Below, in pieces: positions 25,832 to 34,687 of a stretch of 43,461 nucleotides of DNA. Source of the DNA: a virus; the IMG/VR virus record IMGVR_UViG_3300042691_001387, positions 1-43,461 of that record, one strand, 5' to 3'. Numbering within the stretch: position 1 is the stretch's first letter; each line of letters begins with the position of its first letter. A program made the translations under genes and the position numbers. The notes under the pieces were generated by a model, which did not search any database, was not told the DNA's origin, and worked only from the letters and a program-made list of their open reading frames with translations.

Positions 25832-26747
25832 AGAGATATATACAACACAGCAGATACACAGAGTACTAACAGGCGCAGGTATAGATATAGAGGCTGAGTA
25901 CGGTACTGACTATATTATCTTTTGCCCATATCATAATAATAATCGTACACCTGCTGGAGAAGTATCTAAAGAATCTGGTTTATTCTTTTGTTTTGGTTGT
26001 CAAACCACAAAAAATCTAACAGAACTAATAATGCATACAACAGGTAGAACATATTTTGAGTCTATTAGATATATTAAGAGTAAAGAAGTAGAGGCTGATC
26101 TTGAGGCGGTAGTTAACAAGGCTTTGTATGCTGCACCAGATTTTGTTCAATATGATGAATTACTGATTAAAAGATTAAACAAGCAAGCAATAGAATCACC
26201 TAGGGCCATGTCATATTTTAATGGTCGTAGGATAACAGAAGAATCAATTATAAAATTTGATTTAGGATTTTCAGAAAAACAAGACTCAGTAATAATTCCA
26301 ATGCAATCTCCAGATGGAATGACAATAGGATTTGTTGCTAGAACAATTGAGGGTAAAGAGTTTAAGAATACCCCTGGACTTCCAAAGAGTAAAATACTAT
26401 TTAATTTACATAGAGTAAAATCATCAAAGGTAGTCTATGTAGTAGAATCATCCTTTGATGCAATTAGACTAGATCAAGTAGGTTTCCCTGCAGTTGCTAC
26501 GCTGGGGGCTAATGTCTCATCAAGCCAGATGAAACTATTAGAAAAGTACTTCAATAATGTTGTGCTTGTAGCAGATAATGATGAGGCAGGCTCAATTATG
26601 GCTGACCGCCTAACTGAGAAATTAGGGTCACTAGTAACAGTAATCAAATTAGACAAACAATATAAAGATATCGGCGATATGAATGATGATGCTATTAGAC
26701 AACTTGAATATCAGTTTGACAACTCTATCATTGCTATGTTAAAATAG
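25824..26747 (+). CDS. DnaG-like primase
   Basis: 307 aa from ATG 25824 (an upstream in-frame start at 25782 would overlap the helicase by 50 bases). CHC2-type zinc ribbon: CPYH (34-37) and CFGC (56-59). TOPRIM core: VVYVVESSFDAIRLDQVG (catalytic Glu) and VVLVADNDEAG (DxD-type metal site). It lacks the C-terminal helicase-interaction domain of bacterial DnaG, so contacts may involve other parts. Makes RNA primers for the phage polymerase. The 3' end contains a promoter for the next gene. Confidence 0.92.
   Translation: MVKEIYTTQQIHRVLTGAGIDIEAEYGTDYIIFCPYHNNNRTPAGEVSKESGLFFCFGCQTTKNLTELIMHTTGRTYFESIRYIKSKEVEADLEAVVNKALYAAPDFVQYDELLIKRLNKQAIESPRAMSYFNGRRITEESIIKFDLGFSEKQDSVIIPMQSPDGMTIGFVARTIEGKEFKNTPGLPKSKILFNLHRVKSSKVVYVVESSFDAIRLDQVGFPAVATLGANVSSSQMKLLEKYFNNVVLVADNDEAGSIMADRLTEKLGSLVTVIKLDKQYKDIGDMNDDAIRQLEYQFDNSIIAMLK
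26716..26745 (+). promoter_or_regulatory. Promoter of the ssDNA-binding protein gene
   Basis: TTGACA (26716-26721), 18-base spacer, TAAAAT (26740-26745) with a TGT extension. It overlaps the end of the primase gene. Expected start ~26752; AAGGAG (26760-26765) then precedes ATG 26770. An extra promoter would allow the stoichiometric ssDNA-binding protein to exceed the upstream enzymes. Confidence 0.65.
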
Positions 26748-26769
26748 AAAAACTTATATAAGGAGAAAC

Positions 26770-27423
26770 ATGACTATAGTAAAAGGGCTTAAAAACATCA
26801 ACGCATTAGTTGAGAAGCCAAAATATGAAAGCACAGGAACAAAGGTTCGTTGGGTAAAACTTTCCGATGGACAATCAGCAAAGATTCGTTTTGTAAACGA
26901 ACTTGACTCAGACTCTGCAAATTATAACGAAGATCGTGGTCTTGCTGTTGTAGTTTCAGAACACACAAATCCAAAAGACTATAAGCGCAAGGCTGCATGT
27001 ACTCAGGAATCTGAGGGTCGTTGCTTTGGCTGCGAAATGGCACGTAAAGAGCCAAAGAGTGGCTGGAGAGCACGTCTTCGCTTTTATACCAATGTACTTG
27101 TAGATGACGGTACAGAAGAACCATATATTGCAGTATGGTCACAAGGTATTAGCAAGCAGTCTGCATTCAATACAATTCGTGAGTATGCTCTAGAAACTGG
27201 TAGCATCTCAAACCTAATGTGGAAACTAAAGCGTAATGGCCAGGGTACTGAAACCAATTACACACTTATTCCATCAACTCCTGATACTGAACCATACAAG
27301 TGGGAAGGTAAAGAGTACTTCAATCTTGAAAAGGTAGTTCGTGAAGTTCCATATCCAGAGCAAGAGGCTTTCTACTTTGGATTTGATACTCCATCAACAA
27401 CTGCAACCAATATTGATTGGTAA
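26770..27423 (+). CDS. Single-stranded DNA-binding protein
   Basis: 217 aa. Core KVRWVKLSDGQSAKIRFVNE looks like an OB-fold start; residues ~77-90 contain CTQESEGRCFGCEM, a three-cysteine zinc-like element as in gp32-type phage SSBs. The middle RARLRFYTNVLVDDG and the end ATNIDW (aromatic last residue) also fit. Placement between primase and polymerase, and a dedicated promoter, agree with a protein that coats template strands. The family assignment is by motif resemblance and context. Confidence 0.78.
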   Translation: MTIVKGLKNINALVEKPKYESTGTKVRWVKLSDGQSAKIRFVNELDSDSANYNEDRGLAVVVSEHTNPKDYKRKAACTQESEGRCFGCEMARKEPKSGWRARLRFYTNVLVDDGTEEPYIAVWSQGISKQSAFNTIREYALETGSISNLMWKLKRNGQGTETNYTLIPSTPDTEPYKWEGKEYFNLEKVVREVPYPEQEAFYFGFDTPSTTATNIDW

Positions 27424-27426
27424 TAG

Positions 27427-30400
27427 ATGAATTACGTTGGGCTTCATGTCCACACCCATTATTCTCTAATGGATGGTGTGGCTACTCCGCAAGAATATGT
27501 AAATAGAGCAGTTGAACTGGGTATGCCAGGAATTGCAATAACAGATCACGGAACACTATCTGGACACCGTGAGATGTATCGTCTTGCAAAAGAAGCGGGT
27601 ATCAAGCCTATTCTTGGCGTAGAAGGATATATGACAAGAGATATGTCAGACAAGAGAGCAAAGGCAGAACGTACTGATCCTCTTGATCTAAATTATCATC
27701 ATATTGTTCTTCTCGCCAAGAACCAACAAGGTTTAGAAAATCTTAATAAGATTAATGAGATTGCTTGGACTGAAGGATTTTTTAGTAAGCCAAGATTTGA
27801 TTTTGAAACACTTGCAAAATATAAAGAAGGAATTATTGTTACATCAGCCTGCTTAAGTGGCTGGATAGCAAAAGCGGTAGAACTAGATGAACTAGCAGTT
27901 GCTAAAAAGCATGTCACATGGTTTAAAGAAACCTTTGGCGATGATTACTATATTGAAGTAATGCCACATAATTCTGAGAAGGTAAATAAAGGTCTTGTAG
28001 ATTTGGCTAAATCTATGGGAGTAAAACTAGTAGTTACACCAGACTGCCATCACTCTGATAGTAGTCAAAAAGAAATTCAAGAACTTATGCTTATCTTGAA
28101 TACCCATGCAAAATTACAAAAAGATGTTACATATGAAAAATCTAAAAAGCATAAAGATATGATAGATAGACTTAATTATCTTTATGGAGCAGATCGTCAA
28201 ATGTCATTCCAGTCCTTTGACATTCATCTTCTTTCCTATCAGGAAATGAAAGATGCAATGGCTAAACATGGAATTGATAATGAAGAAATGTTTGAGTCTA
28301 CCCTTGAAATTTGTAACAAGGTAGAAGATTATGATATTCGTTCTGGACTTAACTTGCTTCCAGTACAATACCGACAGCCAGGTGATGAGTTACACAAACT
28401 TGCTATTGAAGGACTTAAAGAGCGTGGACTTGATACAAATCAAGAATATTTAGATCGTCTTGACGAAGAATTAGAAATTATTAATCAAAAGAATTTTGCT
28501 CCATACTTCTTGGTTGTTCGTAATATGCTTAACTGGGCAAAGAAGGAGGGCATCATGGTTGGTCCAGGTCGTGGATCTTCTGCTGGTTCCTTACTTTGTT
28601 ATGCAATAGGTATTACTGACATTGATCCAATTGAGCACGGACTTTTGTTCTTCCGCTTCATTAATCCTGAGCGTAATGACTTTCCAGATATTGACTCAGA
28701 TATTCAAGATTCACGCCGTGATGAAGTAAAAGATTATTTGGTTAGGCAGTATCGACATGTTGCTTCTATTGCAACATTCTTAGAATTCAAAGACAAGGGT
28801 GTTGTGCGAGATGTTTCAAGAGCACTGAACATACCACTTGCAGATGTTAATAAAGTATTAAAGACTGTTGACACTTGGGATGATTTCTGTACATCTAAAA
28901 ACTCTTCTTGGTTCCGTGATAAGTATCCAGAGGTTGTAATGTATGGAGATCAATTACGTGGTCGTATTCGTGGAACTGGTATTCATGCTGCAGGTGTTGT
29001 TACAAGTAAAGAACCAATCTTTAAGTATGCGCCTATGGAAACTCGTAATGTCACTGGAGCGGATGATCGTATCCCAGTTGTGGCGGTAGATATGGAAGAA
29101 GCAGAACGTATTGGTCTAATTAAGATAGATGCTCTTGGTCTAAAGACTCTTAGTGTTCTTAAAGATACTCTTGATATTATTGAGGAAAGACATGGCAAGA
29201 AAATAGATTTGCTTACTGTTGATATGAATGATAAAAATGTTTATCAGATGCTTTCTGATGGATACACAAAGGGTGTGTTCCAGTGTGAAGCCACGCCATA
29301 TACAAACCTTCTAGTTAAGATGGGCGTAAAGAACCTATCAGAACTTGCTGCTTCTAACGCTCTTGTTCGTCCAGGTGCTATGAATACAATTGGTAAAGAT
29401 TATATTGCTCGTAAGCATGGTCGTCAAAATATTAATTATTTGCACCAGATTCTAAAGCCATTTACTGAAGAAACATATGGGTGTATTCTATATCAGGAAC
29501 AGGTTATGCAGGCTTGCGTTCAACTTGGCGGTATGACAATGGCTGAGGCTGACAAGGTTCGTAAAATTATTGGTAAGAAGAAAGATGCAAGAGAGTTCGA
29601 TGTTTTCAAAGACCAATTTATTAAAGGCGCTTCTAAGTATATTGCTCCTAACGATGCTCTTGATTTATGGCATGACTTTGAAGCACATGCGGGATATTCG
29701 TTCAACAAATCTCATGCGGTTGCTTATTCTACGCTCTCGTATTGGACGGCATGGTTAAAACATCATTATCCAATTGAGTTTATGTTTGCACTTCTAAAAA
29801 ATGAAAAGGACAAAGATGCACGAACTGAATATCTTATTGAAGCGAAAAGAATGGGGATTAGCATTAAACTACCTCACATTAACGATTCGGATATTGACTT
29901 TAAGATTGAGGGTAAGGGTATTCGGTTTGGACTCTCGGCGATCAAGTTTATCTCTGATAAGATTGCAGAACGATATATACAGGCACGACCTTTTAAGTCT
30001 TTTGCAGAAGTTGAAGAGTTTACCTTTACAAAAGGAAACGGAGTAAATAGTCGTGCACTTCAAGCAATGAATTCTATAGGTGCACTTACATTCCCAGACA
30101 ACCCAGCCGATGCAGCGAAGGTTAAGGAAAACTTATACGAGTATCTTAACCTTCCTGAGTTTAATATCTCAATACCACAACATTATTATGCTTACATAAA
30201 TGATATTGAAGAATATGAAGAAAAGGGTGCATTCATATTAATGGGTATGGTAAAATCGATTAAGAGATCAAAAGGATGGTCAAGGGTAGAGTTGTTAGAC
30301 AAAACTGGAAGCGTGGGTATATTTGATGAAGAAAATACCGTTATTGAGGCTGGTCGTTCTTATATTGTTCTTGCAAATGATAATCGGGTTGTATCTGCAG

Positions 30401-30702
30401 TCCCTGTGGATGAAATAAAAGAATCCAAAGACGCACTAGTAAAATTCTTAAACTATAAGATGTTGCCATACAAAGATGATGAAATGTTTGTTGTTTCATT
30501 CAAGCCAAGAGTAACAAAGGCAGGCAAGAAAATGGCATCTCTTACTTTGGCAGATGCCAGCAGAGAATTACACGCAGTCACAGTATTTCCTACAGCATTT
30601 CCTAAAGCATATATGAATGTAGAGGCTGGAAATGTTTATAAGTTTGAGTTTGGTAAAACAAAGGACGGAACAGTAATAATGGAGGATGTAATAAATGTTT
30701 GA
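27427..30702 (+). CDS. dnaE: DNA polymerase III alpha subunit (DnaE type)
   Basis: 1091 aa. N-terminal PHP domain: HVHTHYSLMDG at ~7-17 and ITDHGTLSG. C-family catalytic residues: PDIDSD (Asp421, Asp423) and IKIDALGLKTL (Asp568), matching the three aspartates of E. coli DnaE. Conserved VGPGRGSSAGSL and the later GYSFNKSHAVAYS are present. An OB-fold follows at ~920-1010 (GAFILMGMVKSIKRSKGWSR). Bacterial DnaE is ~1160 aa; the shortfall is at the C-terminus, where the tau-binding region lies. The phage thus brings its own replicase rather than a family A or B polymerase. It starts 4 bases after the SSB stop; the MazG start overlaps its end by 8 bases. Confidence 0.96.
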   Translation: MNYVGLHVHTHYSLMDGVATPQEYVNRAVELGMPGIAITDHGTLSGHREMYRLAKEAGIKPILGVEGYMTRDMSDKRAKAERTDPLDLNYHHIVLLAKNQQGLENLNKINEIAWTEGFFSKPRFDFETLAKYKEGIIVTSACLSGWIAKAVELDELAVAKKHVTWFKETFGDDYYIEVMPHNSEKVNKGLVDLAKSMGVKLVVTPDCHHSDSSQKEIQELMLILNTHAKLQKDVTYEKSKKHKDMIDRLNYLYGADRQMSFQSFDIHLLSYQEMKDAMAKHGIDNEEMFESTLEICNKVEDYDIRSGLNLLPVQYRQPGDELHKLAIEGLKERGLDTNQEYLDRLDEELEIINQKNFAPYFLVVRNMLNWAKKEGIMVGPGRGSSAGSLLCYAIGITDIDPIEHGLLFFRFINPERNDFPDIDSDIQDSRRDEVKDYLVRQYRHVASIATFLEFKDKGVVRDVSRALNIPLADVNKVLKTVDTWDDFCTSKNSSWFRDKYPEVVMYGDQLRGRIRGTGIHAAGVVTSKEPIFKYAPMETRNVTGADDRIPVVAVDMEEAERIGLIKIDALGLKTLSVLKDTLDIIEERHGKKIDLLTVDMNDKNVYQMLSDGYTKGVFQCEATPYTNLLVKMGVKNLSELAASNALVRPGAMNTIGKDYIARKHGRQNINYLHQILKPFTEETYGCILYQEQVMQACVQLGGMTMAEADKVRKIIGKKKDAREFDVFKDQFIKGASKYIAPNDALDLWHDFEAHAGYSFNKSHAVAYSTLSYWTAWLKHHYPIEFMFALLKNEKDKDARTEYLIEAKRMGISIKLPHINDSDIDFKIEGKGIRFGLSAIKFISDKIAERYIQARPFKSFAEVEEFTFTKGNGVNSRALQAMNSIGALTFPDNPADAAKVKENLYEYLNLPEFNISIPQHYYAYINDIEEYEEKGAFILMGMVKSIKRSKGWSRVELLDKTGSVGIFDEENTVIEAGRSYIVLANDNRVVSAVPVDEIKESKDALVKFLNYKMLPYKDDEMFVVSFKPRVTKAGKKMASLTLADASRELHAVTVFPTAFPKAYMNVEAGNVYKFEFGKTKDGTVIMEDVINV

Positions 30703-31012
30703 TGAGTTAGCAGAAGAAATACATAAGAATGCAGTAGATAAAGGGTTTTGGGATAGAACTGCAGACCCAATTTTCCTAGCAAAGCAGATGATGATGATTG
30801 TATCTGAAGTGTCAGAGGCTATGGAAGCAGTTCGTAAAGAGATGGATCCAGAACAAATATCAGATGAGTTTGCAGATATTATTATTCGTACACTAGATCT
30901 CTATGCTGGCATGGTAGAAGCAGGGTATGTAACAAAGTCAATAGACTATGCTATTAAAGAAAAGATGGAACGTAATACACATAGACCAAAGAAGCATGGG
31001 GTAAGATTCTAA
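30695..31012 (+). CDS. MazG-like nucleotide pyrophosphohydrolase
   Basis: 105 aa, single MazG-type all-alpha domain. IVSEVSEAMEAVRKE gives the EE/E metal-binding helix, and DEFADIIIRTLDLYAG the second acidic helix (E/D pair). Enzymes of the family hydrolyse NTPs or alarmones; in phages they are thought to adjust nucleotide pools or (p)ppGpp. GGAGG precedes the ATG within the polymerase gene. The stop overlaps the recA start (TAATG). Confidence 0.88.
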   Translation: MFDELAEEIHKNAVDKGFWDRTADPIFLAKQMMMIVSEVSEAMEAVRKEMDPEQISDEFADIIIRTLDLYAGMVEAGYVTKSIDYAIKEKMERNTHRPKKHGVRF

Positions 31013-32028
31013 TGACTGTAACAATTGAAGAAGTATTAGCACAACTAAATCCTAAACTAAGAAAAAATATTCTTGTTGGGGACGAAGTGCCAAAGACAGA
31101 ATATGCAGCAACTCCTAGTTTTGGACTCAACCGTGCATTAAACGGTGGGTTGCCATACGGTAGGCAGGTATTGATCTGGGGTAGTAAGTCAAGTGCTAAG
31201 TCTTCACTATGTTTACAGATGATTGCTCTAGCACAAAAAGAAGGCAAGGTTTGTGCTTGGATTGATGCAGAAATGTCCTACGATAAAACATGGGCAGAAA
31301 AACTTGGGGTAGATACATCAAAACTTATTGTCTCTCAGGCAAGAACTATTAACGAAATGGTTGATGTTGGTGTAAATTTAATGGAGGCTGGAGTAGATTT
31401 AGTAGTTGTTGATAGTATTACATCTCTTCTTCCTGCTATTTATTTTGAGAAAGATTCTGCTGAACTAAAGCAACTAGAGAATACAAAACAAATTGGTGCA
31501 GAGTCTCGTGACTTTAGCAACGCATGGAAGATGATTAATTATGCAAATAATAAGGTAAAGCCAACATTGTTTGTATTGATAAGTCAATCAAGAAATAATA
31601 TCAATGCTATGTATACCAGTCAACAGCCTACAGGTGGACAGGCTACAAAGTTTTATTCGTCTACCGTGATTAAGTTGTTTTCGTCTGAATCAGATAATCA
31701 GGCGATCAAGGGGAAGATACATGTTGGAGATAAACTCATTGAGGAAAAGATTGGTCGTAAAGTTCGCTGGGAACTACAGTTCTCTAAAACTTCGCCTGCC
31801 TTCCAAAGTGGTGAATATGATTTCTATTTTAGAGGTGATCTTCTTGGCGTTGATGCTATTGGCGACCTTGTGGATACCGCTGAACTTAGTGGTCATATTA
31901 ATAGAACTGGTGCGTGGTACCAGTTAGAAGATGGCACAAAGGTGCAAGGAAGAGACGGACTTATTGCTAGAGTAAGAGAGGACTTGGACTTGCAAGATTC
32001 ACTCAAGGCCAAACTATTAAATGGCTGA
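31012..32028 (+). CDS. recA: RecA/UvsX-like recombinase
   Basis: 338 aa. Walker A GSKSSAKS at 57-64 (bacterial RecA usually GPESSGKT), catalytic region WIDAEMSYDKTWAEKLGVD, Walker B LVVVDSITSLLP, and the QSRNNINAMYTSQQPTGGQA DNA-binding L1/L2-like stretch, which replaces the usual GNxxR wording. Forms filaments on ssDNA for strand exchange and replication restart. Length is close to host RecA, but motif drift points to a phage lineage. A SSB, a Cas4-like exonuclease and resolvase-type nucleases are encoded nearby. Confidence 0.92.
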   Translation: MTVTIEEVLAQLNPKLRKNILVGDEVPKTEYAATPSFGLNRALNGGLPYGRQVLIWGSKSSAKSSLCLQMIALAQKEGKVCAWIDAEMSYDKTWAEKLGVDTSKLIVSQARTINEMVDVGVNLMEAGVDLVVVDSITSLLPAIYFEKDSAELKQLENTKQIGAESRDFSNAWKMINYANNKVKPTLFVLISQSRNNINAMYTSQQPTGGQATKFYSSTVIKLFSSESDNQAIKGKIHVGDKLIEEKIGRKVRWELQFSKTSPAFQSGEYDFYFRGDLLGVDAIGDLVDTAELSGHINRTGAWYQLEDGTKVQGRDGLIARVREDLDLQDSLKAKLLNG

Positions 32029-32221
32029 GTCAAAGTTTGCAGTCTTTGAAGGAAAATTTCCTTGTCATACCTGTAAAGAGGAAGTTACATCTTTGCGAAT
32101 ATGGCGAGAAACTTTAGAACTAACATGGATGTGTAGTAAAAAACATTTATCTAAAGCAAATCTAAAAATGACAAAGAAGGATTATGAGCGAAAGAGCAGA
32201 GAGCAAGAGGATAGGGGCTAA
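32021..32221 (+). CDS. Small zinc-binding protein
   Basis: 66 aa. CHTC near residue 15 and a second ligand pair C-x3-H (CSKKH) near residue 38 suggest one zinc site, followed by a basic, charged tail (KKDYERKSREQEDRG). Function not known; it may help the neighbouring recombination enzymes. Overlaps recA by 8 bases and the next gene by 38 bases. Confidence 0.65.
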   Translation: MAESKFAVFEGKFPCHTCKEEVTSLRIWRETLELTWMCSKKHLSKANLKMTKKDYERKSREQEDRG

Positions 32222-32492
32222 ACAACATAAGAACTCTGGACGCAATACTAAGAAGGGTGATGCGACATGGAGAAATTTTGTTGTTGACTTTAAGGAGTCT
32301 GCCAAGTCTTTTAACATTAATCAAGATGTATGGGCAAAGGCAGTTACAGATTCAATTAAGGCAGGTAATGATAAGTCGCCAGCCATAGTTGTTATTCTTG
32401 GTGAGGGTAATAAAAAGACCCGTCTTGCAATTATAGAGTTTGACTTATTAGATCAATTAACATGGGAGGCTAAAAATGGCGGAACAGAATGA
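32184..32492 (+). CDS. PD-(D/E)XK nuclease, probable Holliday junction resolvase type
   Basis: 102 aa, ATG 32184 just after GAAGGA. SGRNTKKGDATW followed by FVVDFKESAKSF gives the GD...D-x-K core of small PD-(D/E)XK nucleases, and the pattern ...VWAKAVTDSIKAG...PAIVVILGEG continues in the way of phage resolvase-like proteins. It would cut branched recombination intermediates. A basic N-terminus (KRIGAKQHKNSGRN) fits DNA binding. Assignment is by pattern; the substrate is inferred. Confidence 0.6.
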   Translation: MSERAESKRIGAKQHKNSGRNTKKGDATWRNFVVDFKESAKSFNINQDVWAKAVTDSIKAGNDKSPAIVVILGEGNKKTRLAIIEFDLLDQLTWEAKNGGTE

Positions 32493-32793
32493 ACCCGCTA
32501 AGACCACTATTGATATGATAAATGGTCTTAGTGAAATCGCTGATTATATGAAAGATGAAGAACTAACTACTGCGCTTACAATGATTGCTAAACTTATTGT
32601 AAAGCCAGATATCCCACCGCAGGTGGCAAGCCTAGAGATTGTAAGATTACAGGCTATAGCAGCAAAGATGGCGTTTAGGGCTACTTGGATGACTAATGTT
32701 GATAAGTCAGACAGGGGCAAGAAAAACATTTATTACACAGCAGCAGAATCAATCAACGATCTAGTTTCGGCACTTAAGTACATAATGCGCTAA
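32476..32793 (+). CDS. Conserved phage protein of unknown function
   Basis: 105 aa, ATG 32476 behind GGGAGG. Predominantly helical (LSEIADYMKDEELTTALTMI; ASLEIVRLQAIAAKMAFRAT). No motif recognised. Position among recombination genes suggests a DNA-metabolism partner. It overlaps the previous gene by 17 bases and is followed by a promoter. Confidence 0.65.
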   Translation: MAEQNEPAKTTIDMINGLSEIADYMKDEELTTALTMIAKLIVKPDIPPQVASLEIVRLQAIAAKMAFRATWMTNVDKSDRGKKNIYYTAAESINDLVSALKYIMR

Positions 32794-32794
32794 C

Positions 32795-32803
32795 TGATAT
32801 AAT
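32795..32803 (+). promoter_or_regulatory. Extended -10 promoter of the exonuclease operon
   Basis: TGATATAAT starting right after the preceding stop, 19 bases before ATG 32822. Predicted leader ~12 bases with an AAAGGA ribosome site (32811-32815 region). No -35 seen. Confidence 0.58.
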
Positions 32804-32821
32804 AGATAAAAAAGGATAACA

Positions 32822-33622
32822 ATGACAAAGAACTTAATAAAACAAATGATGGTCAAGCCTGCAGAGGGTGAGGACTCATTTGATGCTGCTGGCTTTGTTG
32901 AAACAATTAACAAGGGGTATACGGCAAATCTTGAAACTAGATTTCAAGTTAAGAAAAAATTTATTCCATCAAAACTAGCATATGGAGAAGGCAAGTGCCC
33001 AAGATATTGGTATCTTGCTTTTGAGGGTGCAAACTTTGAAGATAATTCAACTGCTTTTAGCATAGCAAATATGAAGAATGGTGTAAAGTCCCATGAGAGA
33101 ATCCTGGGAATGGCACTAAAGAATTCTGGTATTGCTGTTGATATTGAGTTTGAAATATCTCATAATGGCAAAGACGGAACACTTTTGCTTGGTGGTTTTT
33201 GTGACGGTATGGTTAATTGGAAAAATGATGACTATGTTCTTGAACTAAAAACATCTAATAATGAAGCATTTGAATATAGAAAGAATGTTGGACAGCCTAA
33301 GACTGGACACGTAGAACAATTACTTCTATACATGAAGGTATTAAAGAAAGCCAAGGGTGTAATTCTTTATGAAAACAAGAATACCCATGAACTTCTTGCC
33401 TTCCCAATAGAGGCTAATGAAACATACAAGAAATGGATTAATACAACCTTTGACTGGATGGAAGTAGTCAAAGATGCTTGGAAAGAAAAGAATTTGCCAA
33501 TGAAACCATACAGATCTAATTCAAAGATTTGTAAGGGCTGTGCCTTAAAGACAGACTGTTTCAAGGCTGAGGCGGGAACAATTAAGATAGAACCGCTGGA
33601 GGAACTGAGTGAAACAATGTGA
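32822..33622 (+). CDS. Cas4/RecB-like Fe-S exonuclease (PD-(D/E)XK)
   Basis: 266 aa. Cys59 in GKCPRYW and Cys237/Cys240/Cys246 (CKGCALKTDC) are placed like the four cysteines of an iron-sulfur cluster in Cas4/AddB nucleases. Nuclease core: Asp128 (FCDGM), Glu141-x-Lys143 (LELKTSN) and Gln166 (HVEQLLLYM). It would resect DNA ends for RecA-mediated recombination. No Cas1/Cas2 or CRISPR array is nearby, so this is a phage recombination enzyme rather than an adaptation factor. Overlaps the next gene by 14 bases. Confidence 0.85.
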   Translation: MTKNLIKQMMVKPAEGEDSFDAAGFVETINKGYTANLETRFQVKKKFIPSKLAYGEGKCPRYWYLAFEGANFEDNSTAFSIANMKNGVKSHERILGMALKNSGIAVDIEFEISHNGKDGTLLLGGFCDGMVNWKNDDYVLELKTSNNEAFEYRKNVGQPKTGHVEQLLLYMKVLKKAKGVILYENKNTHELLAFPIEANETYKKWINTTFDWMEVVKDAWKEKNLPMKPYRSNSKICKGCALKTDCFKAEAGTIKIEPLEELSETM

Positions 33623-33899
33623 AAGGTGTGATACCAAGTTTAAGCCAAAAGTAACTTATCAAATTTACTGTAGCGAAAACTGTAGGGATCTAGCCACTAA
33701 AGACAAGATTGCTGAAAGATATCAGATTACCCGTAGACAAAAACGTAAGGGTAAAATTCGTAGGTGTCTTGGCGGATGTGGTCAACAACTTTCCATATAT
33801 AACGACTCTGGATTTTGTGCTAACTGTAATGTTAGTCAGAAATCAGTAGAAAAAATGTTAAAACAAGTTAAAGGATATTTTGAGTATGAGCAAGACTGA
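33609..33899 (+). CDS. Small protein with two zinc-finger-like clusters
   Basis: 96 aa, GTG start 33609. First cluster CERC...YCSENC (residues ~4-25), similar to zinc-beta-ribbon ends; second cluster CLGGC...CANC (~53-75). Between them lies a basic helix (RYQITRRQKRKGKIRR). A nucleic-acid binding role is likely, but no family name can be given. Located between exonuclease and RuvC-like resolvase, overlapping both. Confidence 0.68.
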   Translation: MKQCERCDTKFKPKVTYQIYCSENCRDLATKDKIAERYQITRRQKRKGKIRRCLGGCGQQLSIYNDSGFCANCNVSQKSVEKMLKQVKGYFEYEQD

Positions 33900-34452
33900 T
33901 CAACCAAGCCACATTTGTGCTATTGATGCTAGTACCAATAGTCTTGCTTTTGCTTTTTATACCTATAAAAATCTAACAGGATATGGCAAAATAAATTTTG
34001 AAGGTGATAATATCTATCAAAAAGTTATAGATGCTACTGCTAAGACTAAGGCTTTGTTTGATCATTATAATATGATTAATGCTATTGTTATTGAGCATAC
34101 TGTTTTTATGAATTCCCCCAAAACTGCAGCAGATCTTGCATTGGTTCAGGGGGCAATACTGGGTGGTGCAGGTCTTGCAGGTATATCAATAATCGGAAGA
34201 GTGTCACCTATAACATGGCAAAGTTATCTTGGTAACAAGAAACTAACCAAAGAAGAACAGTTACAGGTTAGAAGTGCTAATCCTGGTAAGTCATTATCTT
34301 GGTATAAATCATATGAGCGTGACTTTAGAAAGCGTAGAACTATAAAACTATTAGAAGTAGCATATGATAAAAATATTGAGGACTATGATGTAGCAGATGC
34401 CGCTGGTATTGGGCATTGGGCTATAAATAATTGGGAGAAAGCAGTATCATGA
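33886..34452 (+). CDS. RuvC-like Holliday junction resolvase (RNase H fold)
   Basis: 188 aa from ATG 33886 (a TTG at 33880 adds two residues and is nearer to the AAAGGA site). Acidic residues sit in the RuvC order: Asp14 in CAIDASTNS, Glu70 in AIVIEHT, Asp168/Asp171 in DYDVADAAGIG. SPITWQSYLG resembles the RuvC 'P..vK' region. It would resolve four-way junctions before packaging. With the PD-(D/E)XK protein at 32184 the phage may carry two junction nucleases. The 3' end overlaps the next start (ATGA). Confidence 0.82.
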   Translation: MSKTDQPSHICAIDASTNSLAFAFYTYKNLTGYGKINFEGDNIYQKVIDATAKTKALFDHYNMINAIVIEHTVFMNSPKTAADLALVQGAILGGAGLAGISIIGRVSPITWQSYLGNKKLTKEEQLQVRSANPGKSLSWYKSYERDFRKRRTIKLLEVAYDKNIEDYDVADAAGIGHWAINNWEKAVS

Positions 34453-34685
34453 AGTCAGATTCATTACAAAGAGAGGCTTTGATAGAGCATCTTTTATTGC
34501 AGAATGCCATAGAGTTTGCGGGCATTGATGAAGCAACTGGTGACATTTTATACAATATAAAGCCTAAATTAAGAGAAGTAAAGCCTTCTATGTATTATGA
34601 TATGAAAAGACGATATGAGGAAGACTTACATAGCCAGATAGAAGCAGGGCCTGAATCAGTGCCCTGGAATTTGAGGTTGAAATAA
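34449..34685 (+). CDS. Small protein of unknown function
   Basis: 78 aa, ATG at 34449 in an ATGA overlap with the resolvase stop; an in-frame TTG 18 bases upstream is less likely. Begins SLQREALIEHLLLQNAIEF, then LYNIKPKLREVKPSMYYDM; acidic C-terminus. Helical and without a recognised motif. Similar short proteins separate nuclease and terminase genes in related layouts. Confidence 0.62.
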   Translation: MKSDSLQREALIEHLLLQNAIEFAGIDEATGDILYNIKPKLREVKPSMYYDMKRRYEEDLHSQIEAGPESVPWNLRLK

Positions 34686-34687
34686 TT

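Noticed and set aside
28540-28557. AAGGAGG followed by in-frame ATG inside the polymerase gene
   Set aside because: It encodes the conserved KKEGIMVGPGRGS stretch, so the ribosome-site likeness is explained by protein conservation; a product lacking the PHP domain is not supported.
32822-33622. CRISPR adaptation role for the Cas4-like protein
   Set aside because: No CRISPR repeats, cas1 or cas2 anywhere in the window; RecA and SSB context points to recombination.
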